This document shows positions 9,443 to 18,138 of a stretch of 64,000 nucleotides of DNA, in pieces. Below the pieces are notes generated by a model. That model saw only the letters and a list, made by a program, of their open reading frames with translations. It was not told where the DNA came from and searched no databases. The stretch comes from Rhizobium oryzihabitans (GTDB lineage Bacteria > Pseudomonadota > Alphaproteobacteria > Rhizobiales > Rhizobiaceae), in NCBI RefSeq assembly GCF_010669145.1, contig NZ_CP048632.1:186001-250000 (forward strand). Direction: 5' to 3'. The position numbers and the translations under genes were made by a program. The stretch's first letter is position 1. Each line of letters opens with the position of its first letter.

Positions 9443-9925
9443 TTATTTCCGGTTGCCGATCTGAGCACTGCGCACCATGTCGCCAGGCTTGATGCCATAA
9501 CGCTTCGCAATGCCGCCATTCAGTTCAAGCACAAATTTTACCACTCCGCGGGAGCTGATGATCGCTTCCGAATGGGGAACCGCGTTTTCGTGGATATGGG
9601 TGATTCGGCCGTCCCGGGCGATGAACAGCATATCGAGTGGAATAAGGGTATTCCTCATCCACATAGCCACGTCCCGCTCTTGGCCAAAATCGAACAGCAT
9701 GCCGTTTTCAAGTGGCATTGATTTGCGAAACATCAGCCCCTGTTCGCGCTGGGCGTTGTTGAGGGCAAGTTCCGCAACGAAGTCATGGCTTTTCCCGGCG
9801 GCGCTTTCGATCGTCAGCGGCTCGGATCTGAAATTCTGCTGCTGGGCTTGGGCGACGCCTGCGAAGGTGAAAAAAAGAAGCGCCAGAACGGCGCTCTTCA
9901 TCACTGTGCGAAACAAGGCGGTCAT
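9443..9925 (-). CDS. DUF192 family exported protein
   Basis: Protein of 160 residues with a signal peptide (hydrophobic residues about 9-25, cleavage near AQAQ) and one DUF192 domain. The typical signature is visible: REQGLMFRKSMPLENGMLFDF, then MWMRNTLIPLDMLFI, the segment ITHIHENAVPHS and VLELNGGIAKRYGI near the C-terminus. The family is widespread and mostly of unknown function; it should lie in the periplasm. Its start overlaps the stop of the upstream cold-shock-domain gene by one base (TGATG), and there is no separate ribosome site, so translation is probably coupled to it. Confidence 0.88.
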   Translation of the reverse strand: MTALFRTVMKSAVLALLFFTFAGVAQAQQQNFRSEPLTIESAAGKSHDFVAELALNNAQREQGLMFRKSMPLENGMLFDFGQERDVAMWMRNTLIPLDMLFIARDGRITHIHENAVPHSEAIISSRGVVKFVLELNGGIAKRYGIKPGDMVRSAQIGNRK

Positions 9926-10503
9926 CAGTGGGACATCCCGATCGGGGCAGGATTATCGGGATGGATTTCCGCCGCCATCAAACCCTTATCGCCATCACCA
10001 TAACGCACCAGCACCACCTGGCCGGGGCGCAGTTCCGTCAGGCCGAAACGACGCAGCGTTTCCATATGCACGAAAATATCCTCGGTTCCTTCGCCACGCG
10101 TCAGGAAGCCGAAACCCTTGGTGCGGTTGAACCACTTGACGATGGCGCGCTCAAGCCCGCTCGAGGGTGTGACCTGCACATGGGTGCGCACCGGCGGCAG
10201 CTGCGAGGGGTGAACGGCAGTCGACTGATCCATCGACAGGATGCGGAAAGCCTGAAAGCCCCGGTCGCGCCGCTGGATGAGGGCGACGATGCGGGTTCCT
10301 TCGAGAATGGTCTGGTATCCGTCGCGGCGCAGGCAGGAGACATGCAGCAGCACGTCCTGAATGCCGTTATCGGGCACGATGAAGCCGAAGCCCTTGGCGA
10401 CGTCGAACCATTTCACGACGCCGGTGATCTCGACCAGGTCCACGGCATCGCCCGAAAGGTCCTCGACATCGACTATCGTTTTCGATGACATCCTATCAGC
10501 CAT
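9925..10503 (-). CDS. Tandem cold-shock-domain protein
   Basis: Nucleic-acid-binding protein of 192 residues with two cold-shock domains. The first (about residues 25-92) contains GVVKWFDVAKGFGFIVPD and VLLHVS. The second (about residues 115-180) contains AIVKWFNRTKGFGFLTRGEG and IFVHMETL. The KGFGF and (L/F)VH RNA-binding motifs are present in both. Single-domain Csp proteins act as RNA chaperones; rhizobial two-domain versions are common but little studied. A short linker with Pro and Ser joins the domains. An ATG at 10491 is an alternative start. It heads a two-gene operon with the exported DUF192 protein, a pairing with no obvious functional reason. Confidence 0.9.
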   Translation of the reverse strand: MADRMSSKTIVDVEDLSGDAVDLVEITGVVKWFDVAKGFGFIVPDNGIQDVLLHVSCLRRDGYQTILEGTRIVALIQRRDRGFQAFRILSMDQSTAVHPSQLPPVRTHVQVTPSSGLERAIVKWFNRTKGFGFLTRGEGTEDIFVHMETLRRFGLTELRPGQVVLVRYGDGDKGLMAAEIHPDNPAPIGMSH

Positions 10504-10695
10504 ATCCTGCCAACCCCTCGATTACGCGCCATACACCGGTCAACTGATTCCTGATTACCAGATTAACATCTTGGTAACGGTTCCACGCAAGCCCTAGTTT
10601 TTGATTTGCGTAGCTGCTTTTATGTCGCGGTCCTTGTCCGGGGCTTGCCATGATGCGTTTAACGGCACCGGACCCGTGTATTGGAGAGGAAGAAA

Positions 10696-11135
10696 ATGCG
10701 GTATCTGCACACAATGGTTCGCGTCAAAGACCTTGGCGAATCAATGAAATTCTATTGCGACCTGCTTGGTCTCGAGGAAATACGCCGAATCGAAAACGAA
10801 AAAGGCCGATTCACTCTGGTGTTTCTTGCGGCGCGCGACGACATTGCTGCCGCACGAGAAAAAAAAGCGCCTTCGCTTGAACTCACCTACAATTGGGATA
10901 CCGAGGATTACACCGGTGGCCGCAATTTCGGGCATCTGGCCTATGAGGTCGATAATATTTACGACTTCTGTGCGCGGCTTCAGCAAAATGGCGTCGTGAT
11001 CAACCGGCCGCCGCGTGACGGTCACATGGCCTTTGTCCGTTCCCCGATGGTATTTCCTTCGAAATTCTTCAGAAGGGCGAAAGCCTCGCACCAGCCGAAC
11101 CGTGGATATCTATGCAGAATACCGGTTCCTGGTAG
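10696..11135 (+). pseudogene. gloA: Lactoylglutathione lyase (glyoxalase I), frameshifted
   Basis: Glyoxalase I converts the hemithioacetal of methylglyoxal and glutathione to S-lactoylglutathione. The N-terminal part is typical: MRYLHTMVRVKDL with a metal His at residue 5, and NFGHLAYEVDNIY with the second metal His. The frame breaks at the CCCC near 11043. One more C would read [15 protein letters not shown], which supplies the final metal Glu, and end at 11135 as a 146-residue protein, the normal length. As given, the frame instead runs on to 11193 with unrelated sequence and loses a metal ligand. Upstream GAGAGGAAG supports the ATG at 10696. Probably an intact gene with a base missing from the assembly. 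Confidence 0.85.
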
Positions 11136-11292
11136 GGATTTTCCCGCCAACAGCAGCGGTTTCGGGCGCTCTTGCCTTGTCACAATCGGATGAGGCATAG
11201 TCCGCGAATCGAAACGGCCAATCCCGTTTTGGGGAAAGCAGACGATTCCGTTCCCGTGCTGCTGTTGTAAATGCAAGATACGGAGGCCACCC

Positions 11293-12537
11293 ATGAAAGC
11301 TGCAGATGGCGCGAAAGGACGCGTTTCCTGTCAGCGTCTTGTCATTGCCGTTTCGCTGCTCGGGCTTTCCGGATGCGTTTCGGCCATGACTGACGACGAG
11401 ATGGTCGCCAATAACAAGAAGCCGGAGATTGCCGCACAGCAGAAGCCGCAGACGGCCGCCGCCACTCCGGCGGCGGGCGCGCAGCAGGGGCATTATGTCG
11501 ATCCTGCCGTGGCATCGGCGGCCGGCGCAGCAGGCCCGGCCCAGCAGCAGGCTGCGGCCGGTCCGGCCCAGGGTTACGGTGCTGCTGCCGATATTGGCGG
11601 GCTTACAACGCAGCCGACTGCGATTTCCGCCGGGACATCCAGCATCTATTCCACAGCACCTGCCGTTGCGGCGGCGGGCGCATCCGGTACGGTTGGCACG
11701 CCCGGCGCGCCATCGCAGAAAATCATCCCCGCCGTCAGCAGCGTCTATTCGGCACCGGTGCAGGCGGCACAGCCCCAGCCCGTTGCAGCGCCGGTTCAGG
11801 TGCCGGCAGCGGCGCAGCTGCCAGCGGAACAGCACAGTGAAAACCGCCAGGCAGTTCCCGTGCCGCAGACGGCGTCTGAGCAACTTGCTGCGGTGGCTGC
11901 CGCACAGCCGGCTGGCGAAAGTGGGCAGGAAGGCGAGGGCAAGGGCGTGACGCTTGCGGCGTTTTTCGCCGGCGCGGCCAAGAAGCGCCTGCCGAAAATG
12001 ATTGAAAGCGGTTCCGCCGAGAACACGCAGGTTGCGGCGCTGCCCGGCGCTGCGGACAGGACGATGGGCATTGCGCTTTCGGGCCGCTCGATGATGTCCG
12101 ATGAATTCGATGACGCGCATCTCGAAGACGAGGATGATCAACCGACCGGCCTGATGAAGCTTGCTTCGCTCTCCGGCCTCACCCGCGTTTCGCCGAACGG
12201 GCTTTTCCTGCAGACGGATCACGTTGAAGTCGGTTGTTTCAAGCCGGAGCTGGTTCGGATGATCAAGGATGTCGAGCGTCATTATAACAGCCCGGCCATC
12301 GTCACCTCGGGTTATCGTCCGCCAAAGGGCATAAGGCAGGGTTCCAAGCATTATACCTGCGATGCTGCCGACATTCAGATCAAGGGCGTCTCCAAATGGG
12401 AGCTTGCAACCTATCTGCGTTCCCTGCCGGAGCGCGGTGGTGTCGGCACCTATTGCCATACCGAATCGGTGCACATGGATACGGGCGAACCGCGAGACTG
12501 GAACTGGCGCTGCCGCCGCACCGCTGCGCGGAAATAA
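11293..12537 (+). CDS. Lipoprotein with C-terminal M15A/DUF882 peptidase-like domain
   Basis: Predicted lipoprotein of 414 residues. A positively charged start and hydrophobic stretch lead to the lipobox LSGC near residue 35. About 240 residues of Ala, Pro, Gln and Ser-rich low-complexity sequence follow, likely a flexible spacer across the periplasm. The folded part is the last 120 residues, a DUF882 / peptidase M15A-like domain with the zinc motifs SKHYTCDAADI (SxHxxxxAxD) and HMDTG (HxD), plus TSGYRPP. Relatives trim or bind peptidoglycan cross-bridges. The catalytic set looks complete. It is followed 129 bp later by a GT25 gene on the same strand; whether they share a transcript is unclear. 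Confidence 0.87.
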   Translation: MKAADGAKGRVSCQRLVIAVSLLGLSGCVSAMTDDEMVANNKKPEIAAQQKPQTAAATPAAGAQQGHYVDPAVASAAGAAGPAQQQAAAGPAQGYGAAADIGGLTTQPTAISAGTSSIYSTAPAVAAAGASGTVGTPGAPSQKIIPAVSSVYSAPVQAAQPQPVAAPVQVPAAAQLPAEQHSENRQAVPVPQTASEQLAAVAAAQPAGESGQEGEGKGVTLAAFFAGAAKKRLPKMIESGSAENTQVAALPGAADRTMGIALSGRSMMSDEFDDAHLEDEDDQPTGLMKLASLSGLTRVSPNGLFLQTDHVEVGCFKPELVRMIKDVERHYNSPAIVTSGYRPPKGIRQGSKHYTCDAADIQIKGVSKWELATYLRSLPERGGVGTYCHTESVHMDTGEPRDWNWRCRRTAARK

Positions 12538-12665
12538 TCTCCGGCGTGACTGCAAAATCCGGAGCGTTCGCGCCTGAAATCCATCCAGTCTGAGTGCGAA
12601 TGGACGTGCGGCACGCCATGCTGTAGGAGACGGTTCCCTGTCTCCATGCGCATGGTGTCCTGTAA

Positions 12666-13409
12666 ATGCTGCCGATCTCCACCTTTCCCGTCTATATCAT
12701 CTCCATTGCCAGGGCGCGTGCACGGCTCGACAAGATGCTGGACGGCGCTTCCGGTCTCGGTCTTGATTTGCGGCCGGTCGAGGGTGTCGACGGCAAGACT
12801 ATTCCTCCTGCCGAGTGGACGGACTTCAACCAACGCGGCTTCGAGCTGCGCAACGGCCGCCATGCCTTGCCGGGTGAATATGGCTGCTATGCCAGCCACA
12901 TCAAGGCGCTGGAGATTTTTCTGGCGAGTGACGCGCCGGTTGCGGTGATCGTCGAGGACGACGTTGCCTTTACCCCGGACTTTTCCGAACGGGTCAAAGC
13001 CATGGCTGCGATCATGCCGGAAAAAGCGATCGTGAAGCTGACCAACCACCGCCGCAGCGGCTTCAAGGGCAGGAAGACCAGCGCTCTCGGAGACACGTTC
13101 GGGCGCTGCATTTTCGGCCCGCAGGGATCCTCGGCCTGCTACATCATCTCACGCTGCGGCGCTGAACGTTTCCTGAAAGCTGCAAGGGTAATGACGCTGC
13201 CCTTTGACCGGGCGCTGGAATGCGGCTGGGGCTATGGCACGCGCGTTTATGTGACTGACAAGGATTTCCTGCCCTTTGGCGACCCGGACACGCTGGTCGG
13301 CACGCGTGCCGAATATCGCGGCAGCAAGTTTGCCCGGTTCAAGCGGGTGCCGGCTTATCTGTCGAGTTTTTACGACAATATTGCGCGATATGTTTATGCT
13401 TATCTTTAG
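12666..13409 (+). CDS. Glycosyltransferase family 25 (LPS biosynthesis type)
   Basis: Cytosolic or membrane-associated glycosyltransferase of 247 residues in the GT25 family, whose members add sugars to lipooligosaccharide outer core. It begins with FPVYIISIARARARLD, as usual for the family. It carries the conserved GEYGCYASHIKALE and the acidic nucleotide-sugar/metal motif VIVEDDVAFTP near residue 97. LTNHRR and GSSACYIISRCGAERFL follow in the expected order. No membrane segment. Acceptor and sugar are not predictable. No other LPS genes are nearby, so it is an isolated gene; a tRNA-Lys gene on the other strand follows. Confidence 0.85.
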   Translation: MLPISTFPVYIISIARARARLDKMLDGASGLGLDLRPVEGVDGKTIPPAEWTDFNQRGFELRNGRHALPGEYGCYASHIKALEIFLASDAPVAVIVEDDVAFTPDFSERVKAMAAIMPEKAIVKLTNHRRSGFKGRKTSALGDTFGRCIFGPQGSSACYIISRCGAERFLKAARVMTLPFDRALECGWGYGTRVYVTDKDFLPFGDPDTLVGTRAEYRGSKFARFKRVPAYLSSFYDNIARYVYAYL

Positions 13410-13592
13410 CGGTGGTCGTTTGCGGGCTGTCTGATAACGGCTCGCTCGCGATATCGATTTTCCGAACCCGATGTTGAGAAGGGGCTGTGTTATGCCCCGG
13501 GAAAACGGGAATCGGCTTTTCGATTTTCTGCCGGCTGCTGTCATCAGTTACTGATGGCAATTCATAAGTTATTGAAAAATATATGCTTGAGG

Positions 13593-13668
13593 TGGTGAGA
13601 GCGCAGGGATTCGAACCCTGGACCTACTGATTAAAAGTCAGTTGCTCTACCGGCTGAGCTACGCTCTC
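13593..13668 (-). tRNA. tRNA-Lys (anticodon TTT)
   Basis: On the reverse strand the acceptor stem GAGAGCG pairs perfectly with CGCTCTC. The anticodon arm is ACTGA with loop CTTTTAA, giving TTT. The T-arm contains GGTTCGAATCC and CCA is encoded. Length is 76 nt. Confidence 0.95.
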
Positions 13669-13953
13669 CCGTGTCAGGGCTTGGCTGCCCTTCGGAAGTG
13701 CGCGGAACATAGGTAGAGCGATCCGTTCGGTCAACCCAAAAAAAGCGCTTTCTACAATCAATCCGGTTTTTTTTGTCGCACCCCCGAAAAGGTGATTGGA
13801 GACAGGGGGCGGCTGGGGATAAAAGCGGCTCAGACATGTCGGGCAGACGGGTGAAATCGTTTTACGGCAATGACATGTGCGAAAATGAAAGCGTGAAGTG
13901 CCGGCGAATCTTTGACGAATCGCGACGGGCTTTGCGGGATCCGGAGTTCTTTC

Positions 13954-14699
13954 TTGTCGATTGCCGATATTTCCCTGTTCAGCGCGCTTCTGGCCGGTGC
14001 CTTGTCTTTCCTGTCGCCCTGCGTTCTGCCGCTGGTGCCGCCTTATCTCTGTTACATGGCGGGTATTTCGGTCGAGCAGTTCAAGACGGAGGATGTCGCG
14101 CCGCGGCCCGAAGTGCGCAAGGCCGTGCTGTTTTCGGCTTTCTTCTTTACGCTCGGTTTCGCCACGGTTTTCGTGGCGCTGGGTGCCGGCGCTTCAACCA
14201 TCGGCACATTGTTGCGCCAGAATCTCGATATTCTCGCCAAGATCGGCGGTTTCATCATCATTCTGATGGGCCTCAACTTTCTCGGTGTTTTCCGCATCGG
14301 TATGTTTTCGCGCGAAGCGCGGTTTCAGGGGCGGGCAAGCCGGCCACGCTTTCCGGAGCCTATGTCATGGGCCTTGCCTTTGCCTTCGGCTGGACGCCCT
14401 GCATCGGCCCGGTTCTGGGCGCGATCCTCGGTGTTGCCGCTTCGCGCGACACGGTTGGCGACGGGGCGATGCTGCTTGCCATCTATTCGCTTGGCCTTGC
14501 CGTGCCGTTCTGGATCGCGGCTGCTTTTTCCGGCTCCTTCATGCGTTTCCTCGTGCGCTTCCGCCGCCATCTCGGCCTTGTGGAAAAGCTGATGGGCGTG
14601 TTGCTGGTGCTTACCGGCATCGCTTTCATGTCCGGTTTCATCACCAATGTGGCGATCTGGTTCCAAGAGACCTTTCCGATCCTGATGAAAATCGGCTAA
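13954..14699 (+). pseudogene. ccdA: Cytochrome c biogenesis protein CcdA, frameshifted
   Basis: Inner-membrane thiol-disulfide transporter that passes electrons from cytosolic thioredoxin to the periplasm for cytochrome c maturation. The TTG at 13954, with GGAG eight bases upstream, gives the usual start MSIADISLFSALLAG. The first redox cysteine lies in LSPCVLPLVPPYLC and the second in GWTPCIGPVLG. The frame breaks near 14328-14335, inside CAGGGGCGGG: up to RFQG the codons are in one frame, and from GKPATLSGAYVMG in the next. A fifth G would give a continuous 248-residue protein with six membrane helices. Likely an assembly error, since both halves are well conserved. Confidence 0.87.
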
Positions 14700-14733
14700 G
14701 CCTCCCGCGTATTTTAGACGCAGGGGAAAGACC

Positions 14734-15672
14734 GTGGCCGATATCGTCGGATTGCTTTTGCCGTTTTTCGGCCTGATCTTCATCGGTTACGGCGCGGCGC
14801 GCATCACGAAACAGCCCGTTGAGGCGATGGGCTGGCTGAATACATTCATCATCTACGCCGCGCTTCCGGCGCTGTTTTTCAAGCTGGTGTCGAAAACGCC
14901 GGTGGAAGAGCTGGCGCGCATGGATTTTGTTGCCGCCAGTCTTGCCTGCACCTACGGCATTTTCTTGGCTGTGTTCCTGATCGGCCGGTTCGTGCGAAAG
15001 AACAGCCTTGCCGAAACCACCATCCAGAGCTTCGCGGCGAGCTATGGCAATATCGGCTATATGGGGCCGGGTCTTGCGCTGCTGGCGCTGGGCGAAAAGG
15101 CGGCGGTGCCGGTGGCGCTGATCGTCTGCCTGGAAAATGCTGCCCATTTCATCGTCGCGCCGGCGATGATGGCGATTGCGGGCGGTGACAAGCGCTCCCC
15201 GGCGCAGCTTGCACTGGATGTGGCGCGCAAGGTCATTACCCATCCCTTCATCGTGTCGGTGATTGCGGGCTTTCTCGCTGCCTCGCTGTCATGGCAACCG
15301 CCGGAGGCGGTGCAGCGGCTGGTGGATTATCTGGCGCAATCGGCAGCACCCTGCGCGCTGTTTGCCATGGGCGTGACGCTGGCGCTTCGGCCGATGAAAC
15401 GGGTGCCGGTGGAAATCAGCTATATCGTGCCGGCAAAGCTGATCCTGCATCCGCTCGCGGCTTATCTCGTGCTCTCGTCGCTCGGGCGTTTCGAGCCGGT
15501 GTGGATCTATTCCGCCGTGCTGTTGGCGGCGCTGCCGACCGCGACGAATGTTTTTGTCATCGGCCAGCAATATCATGTCTGGCAGGAGCGGGCGTCGGCG
15601 ACGATTCTCATCTCCACGGTGTTGTCGGTCCTCACGCTGACAGGCGTGGTCTATTTCATCCAGCCTTTTTGA
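14734..15672 (+). CDS. AEC-family transporter (auxin efflux carrier-like)
   Basis: Integral membrane carrier of 312 residues with about ten hydrophobic segments, in the AEC family that includes malate and malonate carriers and plant PIN-like proteins. It starts at GTG (AGGGGAAAG upstream). Recognisable segments are LPFFGLIFIGYGAAR at the N-terminus, SYGNIGYMGPGLAL in the middle and a C-terminal bundle with LPTATNVFVIGQQY. The substrate is not predictable; organic acids are common in bacteria. It lies 34 bp after ccdA but is functionally unrelated. Its last 17 bases overlap the convergent UbiH-type gene. Confidence 0.87.
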   Translation: MADIVGLLLPFFGLIFIGYGAARITKQPVEAMGWLNTFIIYAALPALFFKLVSKTPVEELARMDFVAASLACTYGIFLAVFLIGRFVRKNSLAETTIQSFAASYGNIGYMGPGLALLALGEKAAVPVALIVCLENAAHFIVAPAMMAIAGGDKRSPAQLALDVARKVITHPFIVSVIAGFLAASLSWQPPEAVQRLVDYLAQSAAPCALFAMGVTLALRPMKRVPVEISYIVPAKLILHPLAAYLVLSSLGRFEPVWIYSAVLLAALPTATNVFVIGQQYHVWQERASATILISTVLSVLTLTGVVYFIQPF

Positions 15673-16864
15673 AGCTGCCGAATAGGAGCGAGGGCAAGGC
15701 CTTCAGCCCGCGGCCCGGCTCGATGCCTTCGCGCATGACCATGCTTCTAAGCGTGCCGATGCCGGAGAGGACATGCAGGCCCGCCGCGCGCGCCATCTGC
15801 ACCGGCAGGAGGTCGGAAAGCAAAGAGCGGTTCAGAAGGTCGACGCTCAACGTGCGGCTGTAGACATCCGCCCGCCGCCTGCGGTCAAAGCTGCTGCCGG
15901 CGTCAGCGGCAATGGGGCGGTCGGAGACGGCACCGAGCAGTTCCGTCAGCGAAATGATGTCGCGCAGGCTGAGGTTCAACCCCTGAGCGCCGATGGGCGG
16001 GAAACCATGCGCGGCTTCGCCAATCAGTGCCACACGGCCCTTGCCGAAGCGATGTGCCGTCATGGAAGAAAGCGGCCATGCCTGCACGCTGTCCTCCACG
16101 GTAACAGCGCCCAGCATGGATTGCATGCGCTCCTCGATCTTAAGGCTGAGCGCCTCCAGCGGCAGTACCGTCAGTTCCTCCGCCTGTTGCGGGGTGACGA
16201 CCCAGACGAGGCTGGAGCGGTTGCCGGGCAGGGGAACCTGGGTGAAAGGACCGGTGGGCGTATGGAATTCCGTCGAGACATTGCCATGCGACCGGCTATG
16301 GCCGAAGTTCAAAACAATGGCCGTCTGCGGATAGGACCAGGATTTGACGCCGATGCCGGCCGCATCCCGCACCATCGACTTCCTGCCATCCGCGCCGATG
16401 AGGAAATCGGCAGAGAGCGTTTCGCCGTCTGCAAGCGTCACGGAGACGCGGTCGTTGCCGATGTCGATCGTCTCGGCGGTGGTGTCGAGGCGGGTAATAT
16501 TGTGTTCCTGTTCGACAGCCTCGCCAAGCACGCCGAGCAGCGCCTCGTTCGGAATGTTCCAGCCGAAGGCGTCGAGCCCTATTTCGGAGGAGCGGAACTG
16601 TACGGTCGGCGCGCGCAGCAGGCGCTCGGTGCCGTCAATGATCTGCATGGTGGAAAGGCGTGCGGCCGCAGGGGCGATGCGAGACCAGAGGCCGAGGCGG
16701 TCCATGAAACGGATGGACTGGTCCATCAGCGCCGTGGTGCGCTGGTCCTTCCTGTCGCTGGAAGGTGCAATGAGCGCCACGTGGCGGCCCGCCCGCGCCA
16801 GCGCGATGGCCGCGATCTGGCCCGCAAGCCCCGCACCTGTGATGGCGATATCGAAGTGTCTCAT
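15656..16864 (-). CDS. UbiH/COQ6-family FAD-dependent hydroxylase
   Basis: Flavoprotein monooxygenase of 402 residues from the ubiquinone-biosynthesis hydroxylase family, which hydroxylates the aromatic ring of ubiquinone precursors. It has the N-terminal dinucleotide-binding motif GAGLAG (residues about 10-15), the middle DFLIGADGRKS motif that contacts FAD and NADPH, and the C-terminal GEAAHGFPPIGAQGLN that binds the ribityl chain of FAD. These three appear in the canonical order. Which ring position it modifies cannot be judged. The gene overlaps the convergent AEC gene at the 3' ends and stands alone on its strand. Confidence 0.9.
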   Translation of the reverse strand: MRHFDIAITGAGLAGQIAAIALARAGRHVALIAPSSDRKDQRTTALMDQSIRFMDRLGLWSRIAPAAARLSTMQIIDGTERLLRAPTVQFRSSEIGLDAFGWNIPNEALLGVLGEAVEQEHNITRLDTTAETIDIGNDRVSVTLADGETLSADFLIGADGRKSMVRDAAGIGVKSWSYPQTAIVLNFGHSRSHGNVSTEFHTPTGPFTQVPLPGNRSSLVWVVTPQQAEELTVLPLEALSLKIEERMQSMLGAVTVEDSVQAWPLSSMTAHRFGKGRVALIGEAAHGFPPIGAQGLNLSLRDIISLTELLGAVSDRPIAADAGSSFDRRRRADVYSRTLSVDLLNRSLLSDLLPVQMARAAGLHVLSGIGTLRSMVMREGIEPGRGLKALPSLLFGSFKKAG

Positions 16865-17073
16865 GGTCCTGATCCGTTGTTATTTCCAGAACATCATAGT
16901 GTCTTTGCGCGGGCAAATCCACTTCGGGGCCGGAACATTCAGTCACGAAGATTCGTTGGTTGTGCCGCTATATTAGTCTTAGGATAAGCGGATTGAGCCG
17001 GTTGCAAAGCGTGGTGAATGGCCGCATACCGGAATGAACAGGGCGGATGAAAAGCGGGGCGCAGACGCTGACC

Positions 17074-17799
17074 ATGAAAATTTTCAACTACAAGCGTGTT
17101 CCCTACGCGGAAATCCGCGCCTTTTCCGTCCATATGCTTACGGCTTCCGGTTCGTTTCTGGCCTTTCTCGGCGTTGTCGCGGCTGCCGAGCACCGATTTG
17201 TCGATATGTTCTGGTGGCTGGGGCTTGCCCTGCTGGTCGACGGTATCGATGGACCCATCGCCCGCAAGGTTCGGGTGAAGGAAGTCCTGCCCAACTGGTC
17301 CGGCGATACGCTCGACAATATCATCGACTACGTCACCTATGTGCTGTTGCCTGCCTTTGCGCTCTACCAGAGCGGCATGATCGGCGAGCCGTTATCCTTC
17401 GTGGCGGCGGGCATGATCGTGGTGTCGAGCGCCATCTATTATGCCGATATGGGCATGAAGACGGATGAATATTTCTTCTCCGGCTTTCCAGTGGTGTGGA
17501 ACATGGTGGTGTTCACGCTCTTCGTCATGGATGCCAGCGCCACCACGGCCATGACCGTGGTTACCGTCTCGGTGTTCCTCACGTTCCTTCCGATCAATTT
17601 CCTGCATCCGGTGCGGGTGAAGCGCCTGCGGCCGCTCAATTTGTTCGTCGTCTTCATCTGGTGCGCGCTTGGCGGTTATGCGCTGCTGATGCATTTCGAA
17701 ACCCCCATGTGGGCGGTGATCGCATTCGTAGCGAGCGGTATCTATCTTTACTGCATCGGTGGAATATTGCAGTTTTTCCCCTCGCTCGGCGCGAAGTAG
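17074..17799 (+). CDS. pcs: Phosphatidylcholine synthase
   Basis: Membrane enzyme that condenses CDP-diacylglycerol with choline to make phosphatidylcholine, a route typical of bacteria living with eukaryotes. The protein has 241 residues from MKIFNYKRVPYAEIRAF, matching known rhizobial Pcs starts; an ATG at 17047 would add nine residues. The CDP-alcohol phosphotransferase signature is complete: DGPIAR at 59-64, Gly77, Asp81 and Asp85. Several membrane helices follow. It is monocistronic, and a rhizobial palindrome lies just after its stop. Confidence 0.95.
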   Translation: MKIFNYKRVPYAEIRAFSVHMLTASGSFLAFLGVVAAAEHRFVDMFWWLGLALLVDGIDGPIARKVRVKEVLPNWSGDTLDNIIDYVTYVLLPAFALYQSGMIGEPLSFVAAGMIVVSSAIYYADMGMKTDEYFFSGFPVVWNMVVFTLFVMDASATTAMTVVTVSVFLTFLPINFLHPVRVKRLRPLNLFVVFIWCALGGYALLMHFETPMWAVIAFVASGIYLYCIGGILQFFPSLGAK

Positions 17800-17836
17800 T
17801 ATGCATGGCGTTTCGGAGCGGTTCTGCACACTCGAC

Positions 17837-17910
17837 GTCATTCTCGGGCTTGACCCGAGAATCCATGATTTCAACGGGTTATGGATCCTCGGGTCAAGCC
17901 CGAGGGTGAC
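17837..17910. repeat. Intergenic palindromic repeat (family A, copy 1)
   Basis: Two 30-nt arms (17837-17866 and 17881-17910) are inverted copies with about four mismatches around a 14-nt loop. Their core is CTCGGGCTTGACCCGAG. The element starts 38 bases after pcs ends. The same arm recurs at 22840. Such stem-loops are common in rhizobial genomes and could act as terminators or RNA stabilisers. The rest of the 339-base gap between pcs and the ABC operon holds no gene; an AT-rich stretch at 17940-18060 probably contains the ABC promoter. Confidence 0.85.
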
Positions 17911-18138
17911 ACGGTAGAGATTTCGACGCTACTATTGGGAAAGGGATGCGGTGCCGTTTATTGCTTGTGCAAATTGCATTTAAGCAACGTGTTTTTCAGT
18001 TGTGCGCAGCAGCAAAACAGTTATCAATACATCATGGTCGCGCAGCATTGCATACGCATTGCCCCGTGATTGGGAACAATAACCGCAGCTGGTGAAGTGC
18101 TTCAAAGAAAGCATGAGCTGCCGGTGAGAGAGGGACCA

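Noticed and set aside
10560-10585. TTAACATCTTGGTAAC as a CtrA site
   Set aside because: One half-site is mismatched and no cell-cycle gene is near; chance match likely.
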